Shown here one piece after another: positions 44,870-57,000 of a DNA stretch of 64,000 nt. Position numbers and translations under genes: made by a program. The stretch is taken from NCBI GenBank assembly GCA_965649825.1, contig OZ287694.1, forward strand, positions 1,364,001 to 1,428,000, read 5' to 3'. The notes below the pieces were generated by a model, which saw nothing but the letters and a program-made list of their open reading frames with translations, made no database searches and had not been told where the DNA came from. The number at the start of each line of letters is the position of its first letter. Position 1 is the stretch's first letter. The stretch is from Penicillus capitatus (Eukaryota > Chlorophyta).

Positions 44870-46726
44870 ATGCAAACGGAACGCGTCTGTTGGTCGACGC
44901 TACCCTCTCCGTTATGCGTCGCGCGTTTGTCGCCGAGCCAATGGTGTCCAAGAGGGTCCGTCGCCCGACGAAGTTCCTGGGGTGCGATCGACGCGATTAC
45001 CGTTCCCCAGAGTGGACCAGCACAGAACGCCATTGAGGAAGATATGCGCCATCTGTTCGAAGATTTCGCCAAAGGATTTCAATCCGTCTCATCTGAGGCC
45101 GAGACGAGCGGATGGATAACGGACGTGGAGGGGGAGATACCGAAGGAACTCACGGGGACGCTCTTGCGTAACGGCCCGGCGTTGTTCGAGCGCAACGGCG
45201 TGCGCAAGGAGTTCCTCGACGGCGATGGAATGATCACATCTGTCGCCATTCGCGACGGCAAAGCTTTCTTTCGCAATAAGTTCATTCGAACGGATTCGTT
45301 TAAACGCGAAGAGAAGGAAGGCGATTTTCTCGACCTGTCGATTTTTACGGCCGAGGATCCACGCGTTGCCAAAACGGGCCGTCCCATCTGGCAGATTCGC
45401 CTCTTCGATGATATCTTCAATGGCCCACCGTCGCCGAAAAACAACGGCGCCTTCAATGCATGGCACTGGGGCAACACTCTCGTCGCCGTCGATTTCGGTC
45501 GACCGTTTCAGCTGGACAAACAAACACTGGATACGACAGAGCGCATGGACGACTTTGCCAAGCACGATTTTACGGCGCATTCCCGGCTGATGACAGAGAG
45601 TGATGGATCCCAGCGCCTTGTCTGTTTCTTGCCTTTCGTCGACTGGGCCAAACAGGAGGCTGAAATCACCTTCTTTGAATTCGATGAGCAAGGAGCCTGT
45701 CTCTTGCAGAAGAAATTCAAATTTGCACCGGCTTACTTTCATGACCTCATTGTTACCGACAAATGGTACCCTCTGCATGGTCACTCTTTTTTGGAATCTC
45801 ACACAAGTGTGGCGCGCGCAGGTATATTCTGTTCGACTGTCCGATCAAGATGGACTATTTCCGGACGTTTGTGAAGTATCCTTTGGGACAGGTGGGGTTG
45901 GGCGATACCGTATCGGAAGATCGCGATCGTCCGCCGATTTTTCGTCTCTTCCCTCGTCGATCAGACGGCGACATGATCGAGATTCCGGTCATCGATAAGC
46001 ATTGCTATGCTTACCATCACGTGAACGGTTTCGATCTGAATGACGAAGGGACGAGAGTGGTCTTCGACACATGCACGTGGGACAACTTTACGCTCTACTT
46101 CAAAGACATTGTCGAGCCCGACGGAGAGAGATTTTTTCCCAGAACACAGGTGACGAGGTTTACGCTGGATCTGGAGAAAGGCCATGCGACATCTGAAATG
46201 GTCAATTCACGACCGTGCGAGTATCCAACGGTCGCGCCCTTAGCGACAGGGACCAAGTATGGTTGATTCTCAAATGTTGATCTCGGCGAGGGCCTTTGCC
46301 AGGTACAAACACATGTACATGTCGAGCAGCGCTGTCCGATTTGACGAGATCAATGGCCCACTGCAGTCGTTGACGAAAGTGTCCCATGACACGGATACAA
46401 AAGAGACGAAGGAAATGAACTGGTATCCCGGAAAGAGGAGATTTGTGGGTGAACCGCTTTTCGTTGCTCGCGAGGGGTCAACGAGCGAAGATGATGGATG
46501 GATTGTTGTTCTGGTACACGATGGCGGCGAGGTGGCGAATTATAAGGAATGCTCGTGAAGAAGGTGGTGATGGAATTCTGTGTAGAGGTGTGGAACGGGA
46601 CTGGCGATTTTGGATGCGCAGGACATTGAAGCAGGACCTGTGGCGATGATGCGACTTCCAACCTATGTTCCCATGGGCGTTCATGGTTCCTGGACATCTG
46701 ACTACATACTGGGACCCGGCGTGTGA
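44870..46726 (+). CDS. carotenoid cleavage oxygenase (RPE65/CCD family)
   Basis: Four exons. The first about 45 residues are rich in Ser and Arg and low in acid ('ARLSPSQWCPRGSVARRSS'), like a plastid transit peptide. The family features follow: 'GTLLRNGPALFERNG', 'FLDGDGMITSVAIRDGKAF', the four iron-binding histidines in 'FTAHSRLM', 'YFHDLIVTDK', 'AYHHVNGF' and 'MGVHGSW', and the glutamates expected between them. CCDs cleave carotenoids or apocarotenoids at a defined double bond, using Fe(II) and O2; the substrate cannot be assigned. Introns are 42, 46 and 54 nt, and the first carries GGTCACTCTTTTTT. A decayed copy of the last exon lies at about 59223-59345. Confidence 0.9.
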
Positions 46727-47035
46727 AGACTCGAGACGCTCTGAGTGACAGGCGTCGCTCTTTTTTGGCAAACGGAAGAGAAGAAACTCATTCTTCATTT
46801 TTACCTTGAACACTTTTGCTTTCGGGAAAAGTAAAAAATAATGGACGATTGATTTGTCATTGAACAATTCTGAGAGAAACGCAAAAAAGACACTCAGATA
46901 AAGATTAGGTCGCTTACTCCCTCTCTAGCGACCACGTACATGTCTTTTCATATCAACTGGGATGTTATACGCCGAACCCTCGACAGGAGGGATTTTCTAA
47001 TGACTTTTGCTCTGCTGCTGATTGAACAGATCGTG

Positions 47036-47886
47036 CTACAGAATGTGTTCTTCGTCACGGATGTAGTCCCCGACGTCTGCTTGGTGCAGTGCCACGGTCG
47101 CCGTGGGATCGATGTCTCTGCACTGCGCTGTTGTGCGCACGGACACGGCGAAGCCCAGTGGGATGTCCGACATGCTGTAGACCACCACGCCGGCATTCAC
47201 TGGCATGTTCTCCGTTATCCTCCCCACTCCCGACTTCAGGATGTGGTGGCTGTACAGGAACTGCTGCTCGGCAGACGGCTTGACCCAGATCTGCAGCAGC
47301 ACACGAAGATCTCAGAAGCAGGAGGAGCTTAAATCAGGCGGATGCAGTCATCACGAAGACCGATGGTCATCATCAGGGATCCGAGCTCCTCGGCGGAAAG
47401 CTGAAAAATGGCAGGAATCATGCCGCGCACGGCGGATCATCCGCGAGCCGCTGTTCTCTTCACGGGAGCCCTTCGCCCGAGTTCGCGCCTCACTTTGCAG
47501 ACGGCGTTGTCGGCGAGCAGATCGAGGGCGCCGATCGTCAGGTGGAACTTCTTGCTGTGCGTGAACTTGCCGATGCACGTTCCGAGGCCGACCAGATCTG
47601 CCCGGGGTATCTACAAAGAAGCCCAACTAGGCGCTGGACGCGGGACGTCGAGACGCAGGCGGACGTTCACGGCGCTCCGGACGAGGCTCTCCCTGGCGTA
47701 GAAGACCTTGTCCCTGTGCAGCCGGAAGCAGTGGCTCTCGCCGCCTCGCTCCGTCAGCTTGGAAAGGTTGGCGCCGACGTACTTGAGAAGCTTCTCGAAG
47801 ACGAGCTTCGCCTCCTGAAGGGATTGGGTGTCTCGCGAAAGCGAGTCCAGACGCTTTGAGTCTACCTCTTCGGTCAGCGGTCGCAT
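47036..47886 (-). CDS. NIP7: NIP7 60S ribosome-biogenesis factor, copy 1
   Basis: Three exons. It starts '[16 protein letters not shown]', with '[15 protein letters not shown]' and '[17 protein letters not shown]'. After a 54-nt intron come '[19 protein letters not shown]' and '[12 protein letters not shown]'. After an unusually long 203-nt intron (47291-47493) the PUA domain follows: '[19 protein letters not shown]', '[19 protein letters not shown]' and '[11 protein letters not shown]', ending near '[10 protein letters not shown]'. NIP7 works with NOP8 and FTSJ3-type factors in 27S pre-rRNA processing. Compared with human NIP7 the only notable difference is an N-terminal insertion of about 15 residues. 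It is divergent from the chromodomain gene, with 202 bp between starts. Confidence 0.93.
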
Positions 47887-48088
47887 CTTCCGTCTGACAG
47901 CCCGCGGACGGTGGAAACGGGATCCGCAGTGTCCCTCGGCGCGAACGAGCGACTGAGAGGACAGCTGCTGATGGAATGTCGTATATAATGAGCTGACGTG
48001 AGCCGCTGTTTGTAATTGCTACATTTTCTGGAGCTTTCAACCTCGACGCAGCACACTCCGTCTTCTTTGCCGTGAGAGTCTACCTACG

Positions 48089-48533
48089 ATGCGTAGAGGG
48101 CGACCGAAAAAAGTGACGTGGGAAAACATGAAAGAGGGACTGACGAAGGCCGAAATAAGTGTAAGCATCCTCGAAAGTGCCAGGCTTCGTTTCCACGCGA
48201 GTTATCCCTCTCCAGGCGGATTTGAGCAGAATTTTAGACAAGAAAGTCGACCCGAAGGAAACGGGTCGGGTCGCGCAGCGTAAACCGTCCCGGAAGAACC
48301 CCCCTCGTTCGTTGGGGATCGAAGATGACGAGTTGTACGAAGTGGATTTCATTCTAAAAGAGCGGACGACCCCCGATGGGAAGAGAGAATTACTAATCCG
48401 ATGGAAGGGGTACGGCAAGTCCGAAGACTCGTGGATACCAGAAAACAATCTCTCCTTGCCGATGTCGGCCTATCCGTTTCCTGGAAAAAACAAGTCAAAG
48501 GGAAAAAATAATGTAGTGTCAAGAAATTCGTAA
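48089..48533 (+). CDS. chromodomain protein with AT-hook, copy 1
   Basis: Two exons with a 55-nt intron. The start 'MRRGRPKKVTW' contains an AT-hook core (RGRPKK). After a helix ('ENMKEGLTKAEIS', then 'ADLSRILDKK') and a basic linker, the chromodomain runs 'ELYEVDFILKERTT', 'KRELLIRWKGYGKSED' and 'SWIPENNLS'. The aromatic cage positions (Tyr, Trp, Tyr) that hold methyl-lysine in HP1 and Polycomb are present. The C-terminus is a short basic tail. No chromoshadow domain, integrase or helicase is attached, so this is a small stand-alone reader of about 130 residues. Confidence 0.82.
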
Positions 48534-51500
48534 CTAACTAACAGCGACAGTAAACTGGAAGGCATGTAATCCCAACTAGAGAGAGAGAAAACCATTTCGT
48601 GTTAATTTTTCTCGTCAAGTTTTCTCGTTCTACGCGCTTCGAGCGGGCCGAAAGCTTACACAAGTAGTTAAGCAGGTATGAGTGTTGGAAGAATCTCGAC
48701 GAATGCCGCGTTCCACTCACAAATCTACTCATCTGGTACTATGGTTGGTACCGTAACAACTTCATTTCTGATCATGAAACCGTAAAAATACTGTCCCGCC
48801 TCACTTGCAAATACGATACTAACTCTTAACCGAATGAGTTTCAGACGTTGTACAATTCATTGAGTTGGTATGTGCATAAACTCGATCAATGCACAGATCC
48901 GATGACGAAAGCAATTAATTTATGTGTTCATAAGTTTTTTCTTTTGTGCACGATTTTTATTGAACCTAACGTATAACAACAGCCTTGCAGAGCTCTTTTT
49001 GTGGAAAGGTTACAAAACAGATTTATCGTCCGGTTGCTTATCATGTCTATGAAACTGTCAGAAGGATTGAAACGTCACATCGAGACTGCCTAGATTTCCA
49101 AGGGTTCTGCCTCCGAAGGGGCGCTCATAAGGGGTTCACTGTTACTTGTCCGGCCACATCCTGGGTATAAATCCGTGAATGTGGACATGTAGGAACCTTT
49201 GCTCTGTAACTGTGAAAGCTTTCCTTTGACAGAATCTTCTGTGTCTGATGAGCATTAGACGACCTTGCGGTTTGTGTGGGTGTTGGAAATGCGGCGGTTA
49301 ACCACCTATTGTAGCCCATCAAGGACGGTTGGGTTTGTGCGTAATTACCTTGGCGTTCTGGCCATCGGTCGCGACGGGTGTTAACCTCCGACTAAAATTT
49401 CTACTAACCGTACTGCGATGGTTATGGAAAAAAATACTAAAGTTCGCTACCGTTAGCCCTGAAGGTCAGGGAATCCTCAACCATCCTGGATATTTAAAGG
49501 CAGCAGTTTCAAGTAGGATAACCCGTGTTCTCTGTATTAACATTCGTGTGCGTTTTCGTCGAAGTCGTTTACCTGTGTCTTCACTCAACTCATCTCGAAT
49601 TCGTTCACACACTCCCAACAGTAGGATTCTTAGAAGTCTTCAGTAACTCAGGCAGTTAGATTGCGAAGAAATCTTGTTGAGTAGCCAGAGTGCCAGGCGG
49701 TGTGGATGAAAGGAATGATATGGACGACTGCCATTTCCAGTTGTTCTTTGCGCGACGTTTTTCTTCGAACTGAATAAGTGTGACGACCTTGTTTGTGAGG
49801 TGATTCATGCATCCGTAGGTAAGTCGTTCTGAGTCAATGAAAAAGTAACTGTTGGAAACACTCAATTGAGCTTGTTAGCCGCTTACTTGGCTTTAAGCAC
49901 CTCTCTTATACTGTCTCTTGTAGCTAGTAAGGATTTAGGATAACTGATAAAAGCACGGACTCTTCCAGGGCGAACGAAAGACGTGACAACGACAATGAAC
50001 AGTTATTGACCCGTTACTTTAAATGCATCGAGCGTTGATATGCTTGGGTTGTTTTGGACACGCGTTTCGAACGACATGTTTAGTGAAATGAAGAATAGGT
50101 ATTTCATTGTTTTTGGAGAAGCGGTGGGTTTTGCAAGCGTTTTTATTCTACAAAAAACGCATCGATGCTTGTACTGTTAGATCGCTCAAAATGCGTTGCT
50201 TGAGTAGTGATGGCCATGTGAAGACTCGATTGGTTTTTGTACATTGCGGAAGAAGATGTCTGTGTGAATGTAGCATTGTGTTGTATACATGAAAAGATCG
50301 CGACGGGGAGGCAATGCATGATGGTGATGTCTTGACAAGCGGCATGACATCATGTGGTATTTTGAGTTCCCGAACGAGATAATCTTATATTCGCTTCCAG
50401 CCAAGAACTACTATTGCAGTGCTTTTTTCCACGCGATTTGCGCCTAACGGAGGTTATCGGCTGAGAGTTCTTTAAAGGCCGTTGCTTGGTATCGTTGTAG
50501 GGAGTGTTATGGTCGAATGTTCTGAAAGTTGTGAGTCGTAGAAACAATGCGAATGGTTTCGTCCTTGCCTTGGTTCGAAGTTCCGGGTATGTAGGTGATG
50601 ACGTAAAACCGCTTCAGTTCATCATGGCGAAATTAGAGATCTTTCGAGATCACACGAGCTGCTGATCCATGCAATATAATGATTAATGTCTTCGTGACTT
50701 TAATGCTCCTCTACAGACATCTCGAAACTTCATAGACCGTCTGCGTTTCGTTTCTACTGGTACATCTCTATGAACTTTCCTTCTTATCCTCTTGATCTTT
50801 TTGTTTTGGAAGGTCTTCAAACTTTAAGCATTAGAAGGTAAAGCCTGTTTCCAAAGAGCTCACCGTTAGGAGTCTTCTTCACATGCAATTCGCCTTAAAC
50901 TACATTGCAATGGTATTTTTAGCTGATGTACGCGTATAGCAGGTAGTCCGCACGAATAACCGAAGTTTCCATGATCATGCTTCTGCTCATCATCTCCTTT
51001 TCCACTAGATTATGCTGTATTCGAGGCATGCGTTTTTTCTCGATGGCCCTATCCAGTTAACACTATCTATCATTCTTGCTAATGAGGTAATTCCAACAGC
51101 TGTCCAAAAAACAATCTATCTAAGAATGCTACATGACTTGTGTAGTTGGGAATAGCTGGTCATACAAACCCAGGTCGCTGTCGCCGGCCTCGCAGGGAAA
51201 ACGAGATCACTGCGGAAGTTTCACAAGCTTTCGGAGCAAGGTAACACTAGGTCCAGATAGTCCCTTAAATACTTGCGTGATGACGCTACTTCAGAGTCAG
51301 ATGAATCAGCCCCACTGTCAGCACCACAGAACAGCGTCCCTAAACGCACTTGGACCTTGTCTGACAAGACAGTGAAGGAAGGCCCCCTAAGCAGATGCCC
51401 CCTTGCATAACAAGACAGTCACATCGACAAGGAAATCTTGGCGACAGTCGCATGATTTTTCAGAAAATGCATCGCCACTTCAAGGCGTCGTTATGGGCGA

Positions 51501-51693
51501 TGGATGATCAATTCCTACCAATACTGTAATGAAACAAACGGATGAGTAGACAAAGTGGAATTCATAGATAGTGTGAAAAAGTTGTGACGCGGCATTCCGA
51601 TCACATAAAAAGCCTTCCTACTTATCCGAATTTTTTGCTCATAAATGATTTCCCATTCAAGAAGCAATCTGCACCACGTCATAAACCTTCGCC
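48534..51693. other. gene-poor stretch of 3.2 kb between chromodomain gene and DPH7
   Basis: AT-richer than the flanking genes, with only short unrelated open frames. The first about 200 bp still align with the flank of copy 2 (shared 'TTGGAAGAATCT(C/T)GACGAA'). Copies of the GATGTGAC block lie at 49074-49081 and 51418-51425, with no nearby exon that I can recognise. Confidence 0.5.
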
Positions 51694-52927
51694 ATGAAGT
51701 TTACGAACATTTGCAGCAAGATGAAAACGACGTATCCCGAACCGGTGTACTCACCCACTGGTGACGCATTTCTCGACCCGATGACTCTTGTCCAACGAAC
51801 TTTCCCGCTAAACACGGATTGCGTCGAATTCTGTCGTGTTCGCGGATTTGAAAACCTTCTCGCCGTCGGTTGTTACGAACTCGACCTCCAGACCAACGAC
51901 CGACAAGGACAGATTCACATTCTTTGTTTGAAGCACGAGGATCATCACACTTCATTGCAGACAAACTGCAGCAACACTTGTTTGCCTGGCGTCCTTGACC
52001 TCAAGTGGTGTCCAGTATCACTGCAGCGCTGTGAGCTTAGTGCCGCCACTGCAGACGGTCAACTATACCTTTTCAATGTACCCTACACGTATCACACCTC
52101 CAAATCCTTCAAGTCACGCAGGTTTCGGAAGGCGATTTGCGCATGGCGGACAGTGTCTCCCTCTCAAGCGCTCTGATACTATCCGTCGACTGGACGGCAC
52201 CGACGCGGCTGGTGGCAAGTGCGTCGGATGGACAGCTCGCATGCGTTGCCGCGGCTGAATCATCCTTCGTTACAGACCGCACTTGGAAGGCGCATGAACT
52301 CGAAGTTTGGTGTAGTGCAACCAATCAGCATAACGTAAGACGCCCCATCCTCGGCAACGGACTCTCTTGAACCATCATCGCAGACGGATGTTGTGTACTC
52401 TGGCAGCGACGACTGTTGCTTGAAAGGATGGGATACGCGAACAGGCTCGACGCCTGTTTTCACGGACCGTACGTCCCACACTGCTGGCGTCTGTACGATT
52501 GTTTCGGATGTGCATAATGCGCATCGTCTTAGCACGGGCAGCTATGATGAGTTTCTACGACAATGGGACACACGTGAAATGTCGAAACCTGTCCTTACCC
52601 AGAAAGTGCGGCTCTGATCACGTCCCGAGCGCTTTCGAGATGCGATTGGGACAGGTCCATTGCGGAGGCGGCGTTTGGCGTTTGAAGTGTCATCCAATGA
52701 AGCAGGACTGTCTGGCAGCAGCTTGTATGCATGATGGTTTCAAAACGCTTTGTTCTATGAATGAACAATGGTCGATCGTACAAGAGTACAGAGCACACAG
52801 CAGTTTAGCCTATGGTATTGACTGGTGCTATGACCCGTCCAAAAATATCATCGCGAGTTGTTCGTTTTATGACAATCTCGTGCATCTCTGGGAAGCAAGC
52901 GGCGTCGCATCTCAACAAGAGAGATAA
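51694..52927 (+). CDS. DPH7: DPH7 (WDR85) diphthine methylesterase
   Basis: Four exons with introns of 44-50 nt. WD-type blades include 'ADGQLYLFNV', 'SVDWTAPTRLVASASDGQL', 'WKAHELEVWCSA', 'VVYSGSDDCCLKGWDTRTG', 'HTAGVCTIVSDVHN', 'STGSYDEFLRQWDTREM', 'GGVWRLKCHPMKQDCLAAA' and 'CMHDGFKTL', ending in 'YGIDWCYDPSKNIIASCSF' and 'YDNLVHLW'. The strings 'YSGSDDxxLKGWDTR' and 'TGSYDExLRQWDTR' are diagnostic of DPH7. The enzyme demethylates methylated diphthine on eEF2, the step before final amidation of diphthamide. There is no counterpart in duplication copy 2. Start at 51694, the first ATG of the frame. Confidence 0.9.
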
Positions 52928-53050
52928 ATTTCAAACAGTTTTTAAAGCACGCTTGCTTCTAGTGGCACATCAAATCAGGTCCTATAGTTGAGCGACCGAA
53001 TTCTACAGAGATGACAGAGTTATTTTGTTTTGTTATGTGGAGCTGCTCAT

Positions 53051-54068
53051 TCAGCATAGTCCGGCGTCCATCCGTTTGGATTAGCATCTTTTCCGAGTCC
53101 GTACAGGATTCCTGCATGCTGCAGAGCACCTTCCACACCGTAAAAAAACGTCTTCACTAGTTTAATAAACGTCAAAGATGTCAACAGACTATCCGATCCC
53201 GCCTAGAAAAGGATCCCAGTCTTATGTCTCCCCAGCAGCGGCATCATGTTGTGTCCCACCTGATGCTGTGGTCCGATGCGTTGAACTTGCAAAGCGTCTG
53301 CCACTCTGTTCAACCCTCCACGCAAGTTATCGCAAAACTTCATCAAATATTTTATGTCATACACCGTTGGAAAGTACAACTATGCGTACCACAAGCAAAA
53401 TGAGGATGATGGCGAGAATGCACGATAGGGTGTTACCTTTAGAAGTTCGAAGAATTCAGATTCATCCCGTGGTAATGGTTGACAAGTGACGACTTTGAGC
53501 AAATACCCAAAGTCATAGCCGCTGTGGAACGTCACCCATTGCACTTTATCATTCAGCACAATCCCTGACGTCATTAGCAGCTCCCCAAATCGTTGTACAT
53601 CGATACCACGCTCTTGATTCTGCGCGAAGTCGATTCCAGACTGCTGAAGCAGATCTATACTGTCTTGGGCATAAATATCATCGCCCAGCTGAAACTCCCT
53701 GCATAACAGCTGAACATCCGAACAGGTCGATAGAAAGACAGTAACCTGAAATTGAACTGCCATACACAGAGCTCTCCCTCAATGATGGGCAGTCCACCGT
53801 CAGCATCGGTAAAGCTCAGTCCAAGTTGTATTAGCTTCAGCAGGTCGACATTGAACTTGACCGTGAGATATTGATACTCTGGCGAATTTTTATATCCCCC
53901 AACAGGACGTACAACGACGCCTGGGAACTCCGTGTCCATTGCGACGTATGGGAACTCGTCCACGACGCCTTGCAGGAGCTCCATCTCTTCTTCTAGGTTG
54001 TCATCCCAGACTTCACGCACACGGAGGTATTCGCCAGCGGCTGTTCGAGTTGTGAGACCGCGCGCCAT
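53051..54068 (-). CDS. CAF1: CAF1/POP2 deadenylase of the CCR4-NOT complex, copy 1
   Basis: Multi-exon. After '[19 protein letters not shown]' comes '[19 protein letters not shown]' and the first exonuclease motif '[17 protein letters not shown]'. Further on are '[19 protein letters not shown]', 'ELCVWQFNF', '[14 protein letters not shown]', '[16 protein letters not shown]', '[10 protein letters not shown]' and 'QRIGPQHQ'. The four acidic residues of the DEDD active site (Asp and Glu in AMDTEF, Asp in SGYDFGY, Asp in VYDIKY) and the His of GPQHQ are present. It shortens poly(A) tails in the cytoplasm. It has about 80% DNA identity by eye to the second copy at 63118-64000. Confidence 0.93.
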
Positions 54069-57000
54069 TCCGTAATGCTCCGACTCACAGTCGCCACGAA
54101 TCGCTTGAGAAACGGTGTCTTCGACGGAAACGAGGGTGAATTGCGCGAAATGGAGAGAACGAAAAATGAAAGCGTTAAGAGGGACAGGTTCTTGATGGAC
54201 ATGTTCGCGACGCTTCGACGGTACCTTCTCCTCTCGTTTTGAACATGACGTGGCCCTGACCCAAATCTGTGGTTTCCACAAAGGGCGAGTCAACGCAAAC
54301 AGTAGCGGATCGGAGAGGGCGAGTGAAATCTGTGGCACTAAAATAAGGAGGACGCGTCGTTTCAGCTGCTCCGACCCGTCGTGTACGGCAGTGCAGTAGT
54401 GAGTGGTGGTCCTCTGGGTCAAGGCTAACCTCGGACACAGAAGACGTAGGCATGCTACGGTTTGTACCTTCAGCTTTGTAGTTCAGTCACAATTTGGACA
54501 TCGCGCCTGGCATCAGATGCATTCTGAGGGAATAATGGCAAACAGTCAGTCTCGTCGTAGTCCAGTCTCACACCTTTCTTTTCCACAATGGCGAAAAAGA
54601 AGCTGCTCGGAAAAGCCAAACAGTAAAGAGCGCGATGGCTGTTTCGTTAGTCCTCCTAGAGAAGCGACATAGCAATGTTATGTAAAGTGGACACAGGAGT
54701 GAGATAAGGTTCGGACAAACCAAAGTGCATCCAAGGCGTCATCAGTCTGGCAGACGTCGCGATTATTCCATCTCTCTTCAAATGACGCATTAGTCAGTTT
54801 CTTTCTATTCGATAGCTATAATGGATAAAGTGAGAGAAAGTGAGTGAGGCGTGGAGCGAAATGAATACTAAGAATGGTCAGGATGCTTAACGGCAATGAA
54901 CAAAGCAATCGGCAAAGCAAACGCTTACGTCCGTCCATGTTGTCGATGAGGCTATCAGAACAGGGTCTCACACTTCGAGGCCGCGTTCGTTTCCGAGGCG
55001 ATAGTACCAGATAAATGCTACTTACTATCATTCAGGAAGAGCAATGCATCATCACTGGTTGGAGACGTCAGATCGAAAATGGGTGGGATGAGTGCACAGT
55101 GCTTGACAAGTGGTAGCCGTCGTTCTTGTTCTTCAGATCAGTCCTTGGCAATGCACGACTTTGGATGTCTTATGAAACATTGATATTCGAAACGGGTCTC
55201 TGTTTTACAAAAAGTCGCCTGAACACTTGTACCTTCGAAAGATAGGTCTCGGTTTCTGCGACACGAGGCTATCAAATCTGTCAAATCGCCTAGAAACGAA
55301 GGCTTTCTACGCATTTAGGCGTCCGGTATCGAGTGTCTTGAGTGTCCGCCCGACAGGACAATGTGATAACCATATTTGACAGGGCTCTGTTCGGCACAGC
55401 ATAAAACGTTGATGTGTTTTCTCCACGAAGTTCCGAGCGACAGACTTTCGAGAGAGGCAAGGACACTGAGCCGCCTTGACGCCGTTCGGTGAACAGCACT
55501 CTAAGATGACACGGATTCTTCGCGCAATAGAGTGCTTTCGGTTTCGCCCTCGACGTTGTCGCCGGCAGCTCTCGATATCCGAATAAAGGCAGTGTCATTT
55601 CTGTAGGATAGATGACCTAATAACACGTTTTATTCCGCCAGTAATTCATGTCTCAGAACTCTGTACGACGATGCGGAATAATCGTCTTGAATGGCGTTAC
55701 GATTGAAAAGGAATACAAACAGTAGGATGAAAGATTGTGTGTTTGTTCGTCTCAGAATGGTATCGTCCAAAACGCGCTCCATACAGTATTCAAAAGGCAT
55801 GAGTTCGATTTGGCCCTTCTGGACGCCACGCAGGTTTTTGGGGTTCCAGAAGAGAACTATGGCGTTCGACATTTTGATCTGGTTATCTCATTATGAGTTT
55901 TGCAATCACACAAAAGAAGATCAGACGCCCATTTGCTGCGATCAGAGGCGTCTGCTATTCGTCTTGAAGTTCAGATTCTGGAACCGTCTGGAACCGTCGG
56001 TGGATGGAAAATGTGTTTCGCCGATGCTTGAGTAGAATCTGTCGTTCTGAAGATGTTGCGCTTCTGCAGCAAATAGATCGAAGTGTCTGCTCGCGTAAAT
56101 AAAAAACGGCCATGAAAAGACGATGACAAGGTCCGTGTTTCAACACATCCTCGAAGAGGCTTTTCTATGAAGACGTTACTTGTATAAACAGCGTTTTACT
56201 GTCTGTGACGCAACTGTACATACGCTGATGTATGCGGGTCACCTGATGTGACTAGTCAAGCATGCTGATCGCACGCATCATCCAGATACCTGTAACACTA
56301 CGGAAACAGAGGACAAGAATCTACTGAAGATAGCAATAGAACTTCCATGAAGGTAACCAACTATAGTACCTGAAGTTGGACAGAACTGCAGTTTCAAAAA
56401 AGAAGAAAAAAACACAGATCATACTTACAGGGTTGAACAACGAATATCTTTATAAGATTAGAGAAACGATATGATTATGAGTGCGATGACAGAAATGTCA
56501 ATTACCGACGTAGGCTTTAATCCTGTCGACTTAGATGTGGTGACATGGTATCGAAATCGTCTGGTACATGAAACAAATGGTTTGAATCTTTTTTGGCGTT
56601 TTCTGTGGGGTTCGTTGAAAGCTTTTTATCCAGCTATTTTTTTAACCCTCCTACTACCACAGCATCACTCTTACTCCGGGCATTCATTATAGCGCTGGCT
56701 GCGTCATCGTCAACGGTGGTGGCGTTTGAATCGACAGAATGCGGCGTAAGATTCTTTAGTTCAGTCACATCAGCTTAATTTTTGTATTCCCCGGCTTTGT
56801 TTCTGTGCCGTGAATCTCATCTCCTACTTCCTTGCCTGTTTCTGTCGTTTATGATGCTTCGGGAATGGTGTTCTGAGCATTTCTGGGCAGTTCTATACTA
56901 ACTTAAGTTGGATTTGTCGTGCCTTTTGTCTCATCGATCGTTAAGCTTTCGCGAAGGGAAAGTATCATTTTCTTCTATGTTTGTTGTCTCCCGAGAAGTG

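Larger units (their letters stand above)
46590..54068. repeat. segmental duplication, copy 1
   Basis: This block contains the last exon of the carotenoid oxygenase, NIP7, a chromodomain gene, DPH7 and CAF1 in that order. The same order, without DPH7, recurs from about 59212. The offset between copies is about 12.6 kb at NIP7 and about 10.1 kb at CAF1, so copy 2 lacks about 2.5 kb relative to copy 1. The right limit of the repeat cannot be seen because copy 2 runs off the window. Confidence 0.85.

Noticed and set aside
48089-48533. Chromodomain as part of an LTR retrotransposon, given the second copy at 60.7 kb
   Set aside because: No integrase, RT or LTRs are present. The repeat is a segmental duplication that includes NIP7, CAF1 and an oxygenase fragment.
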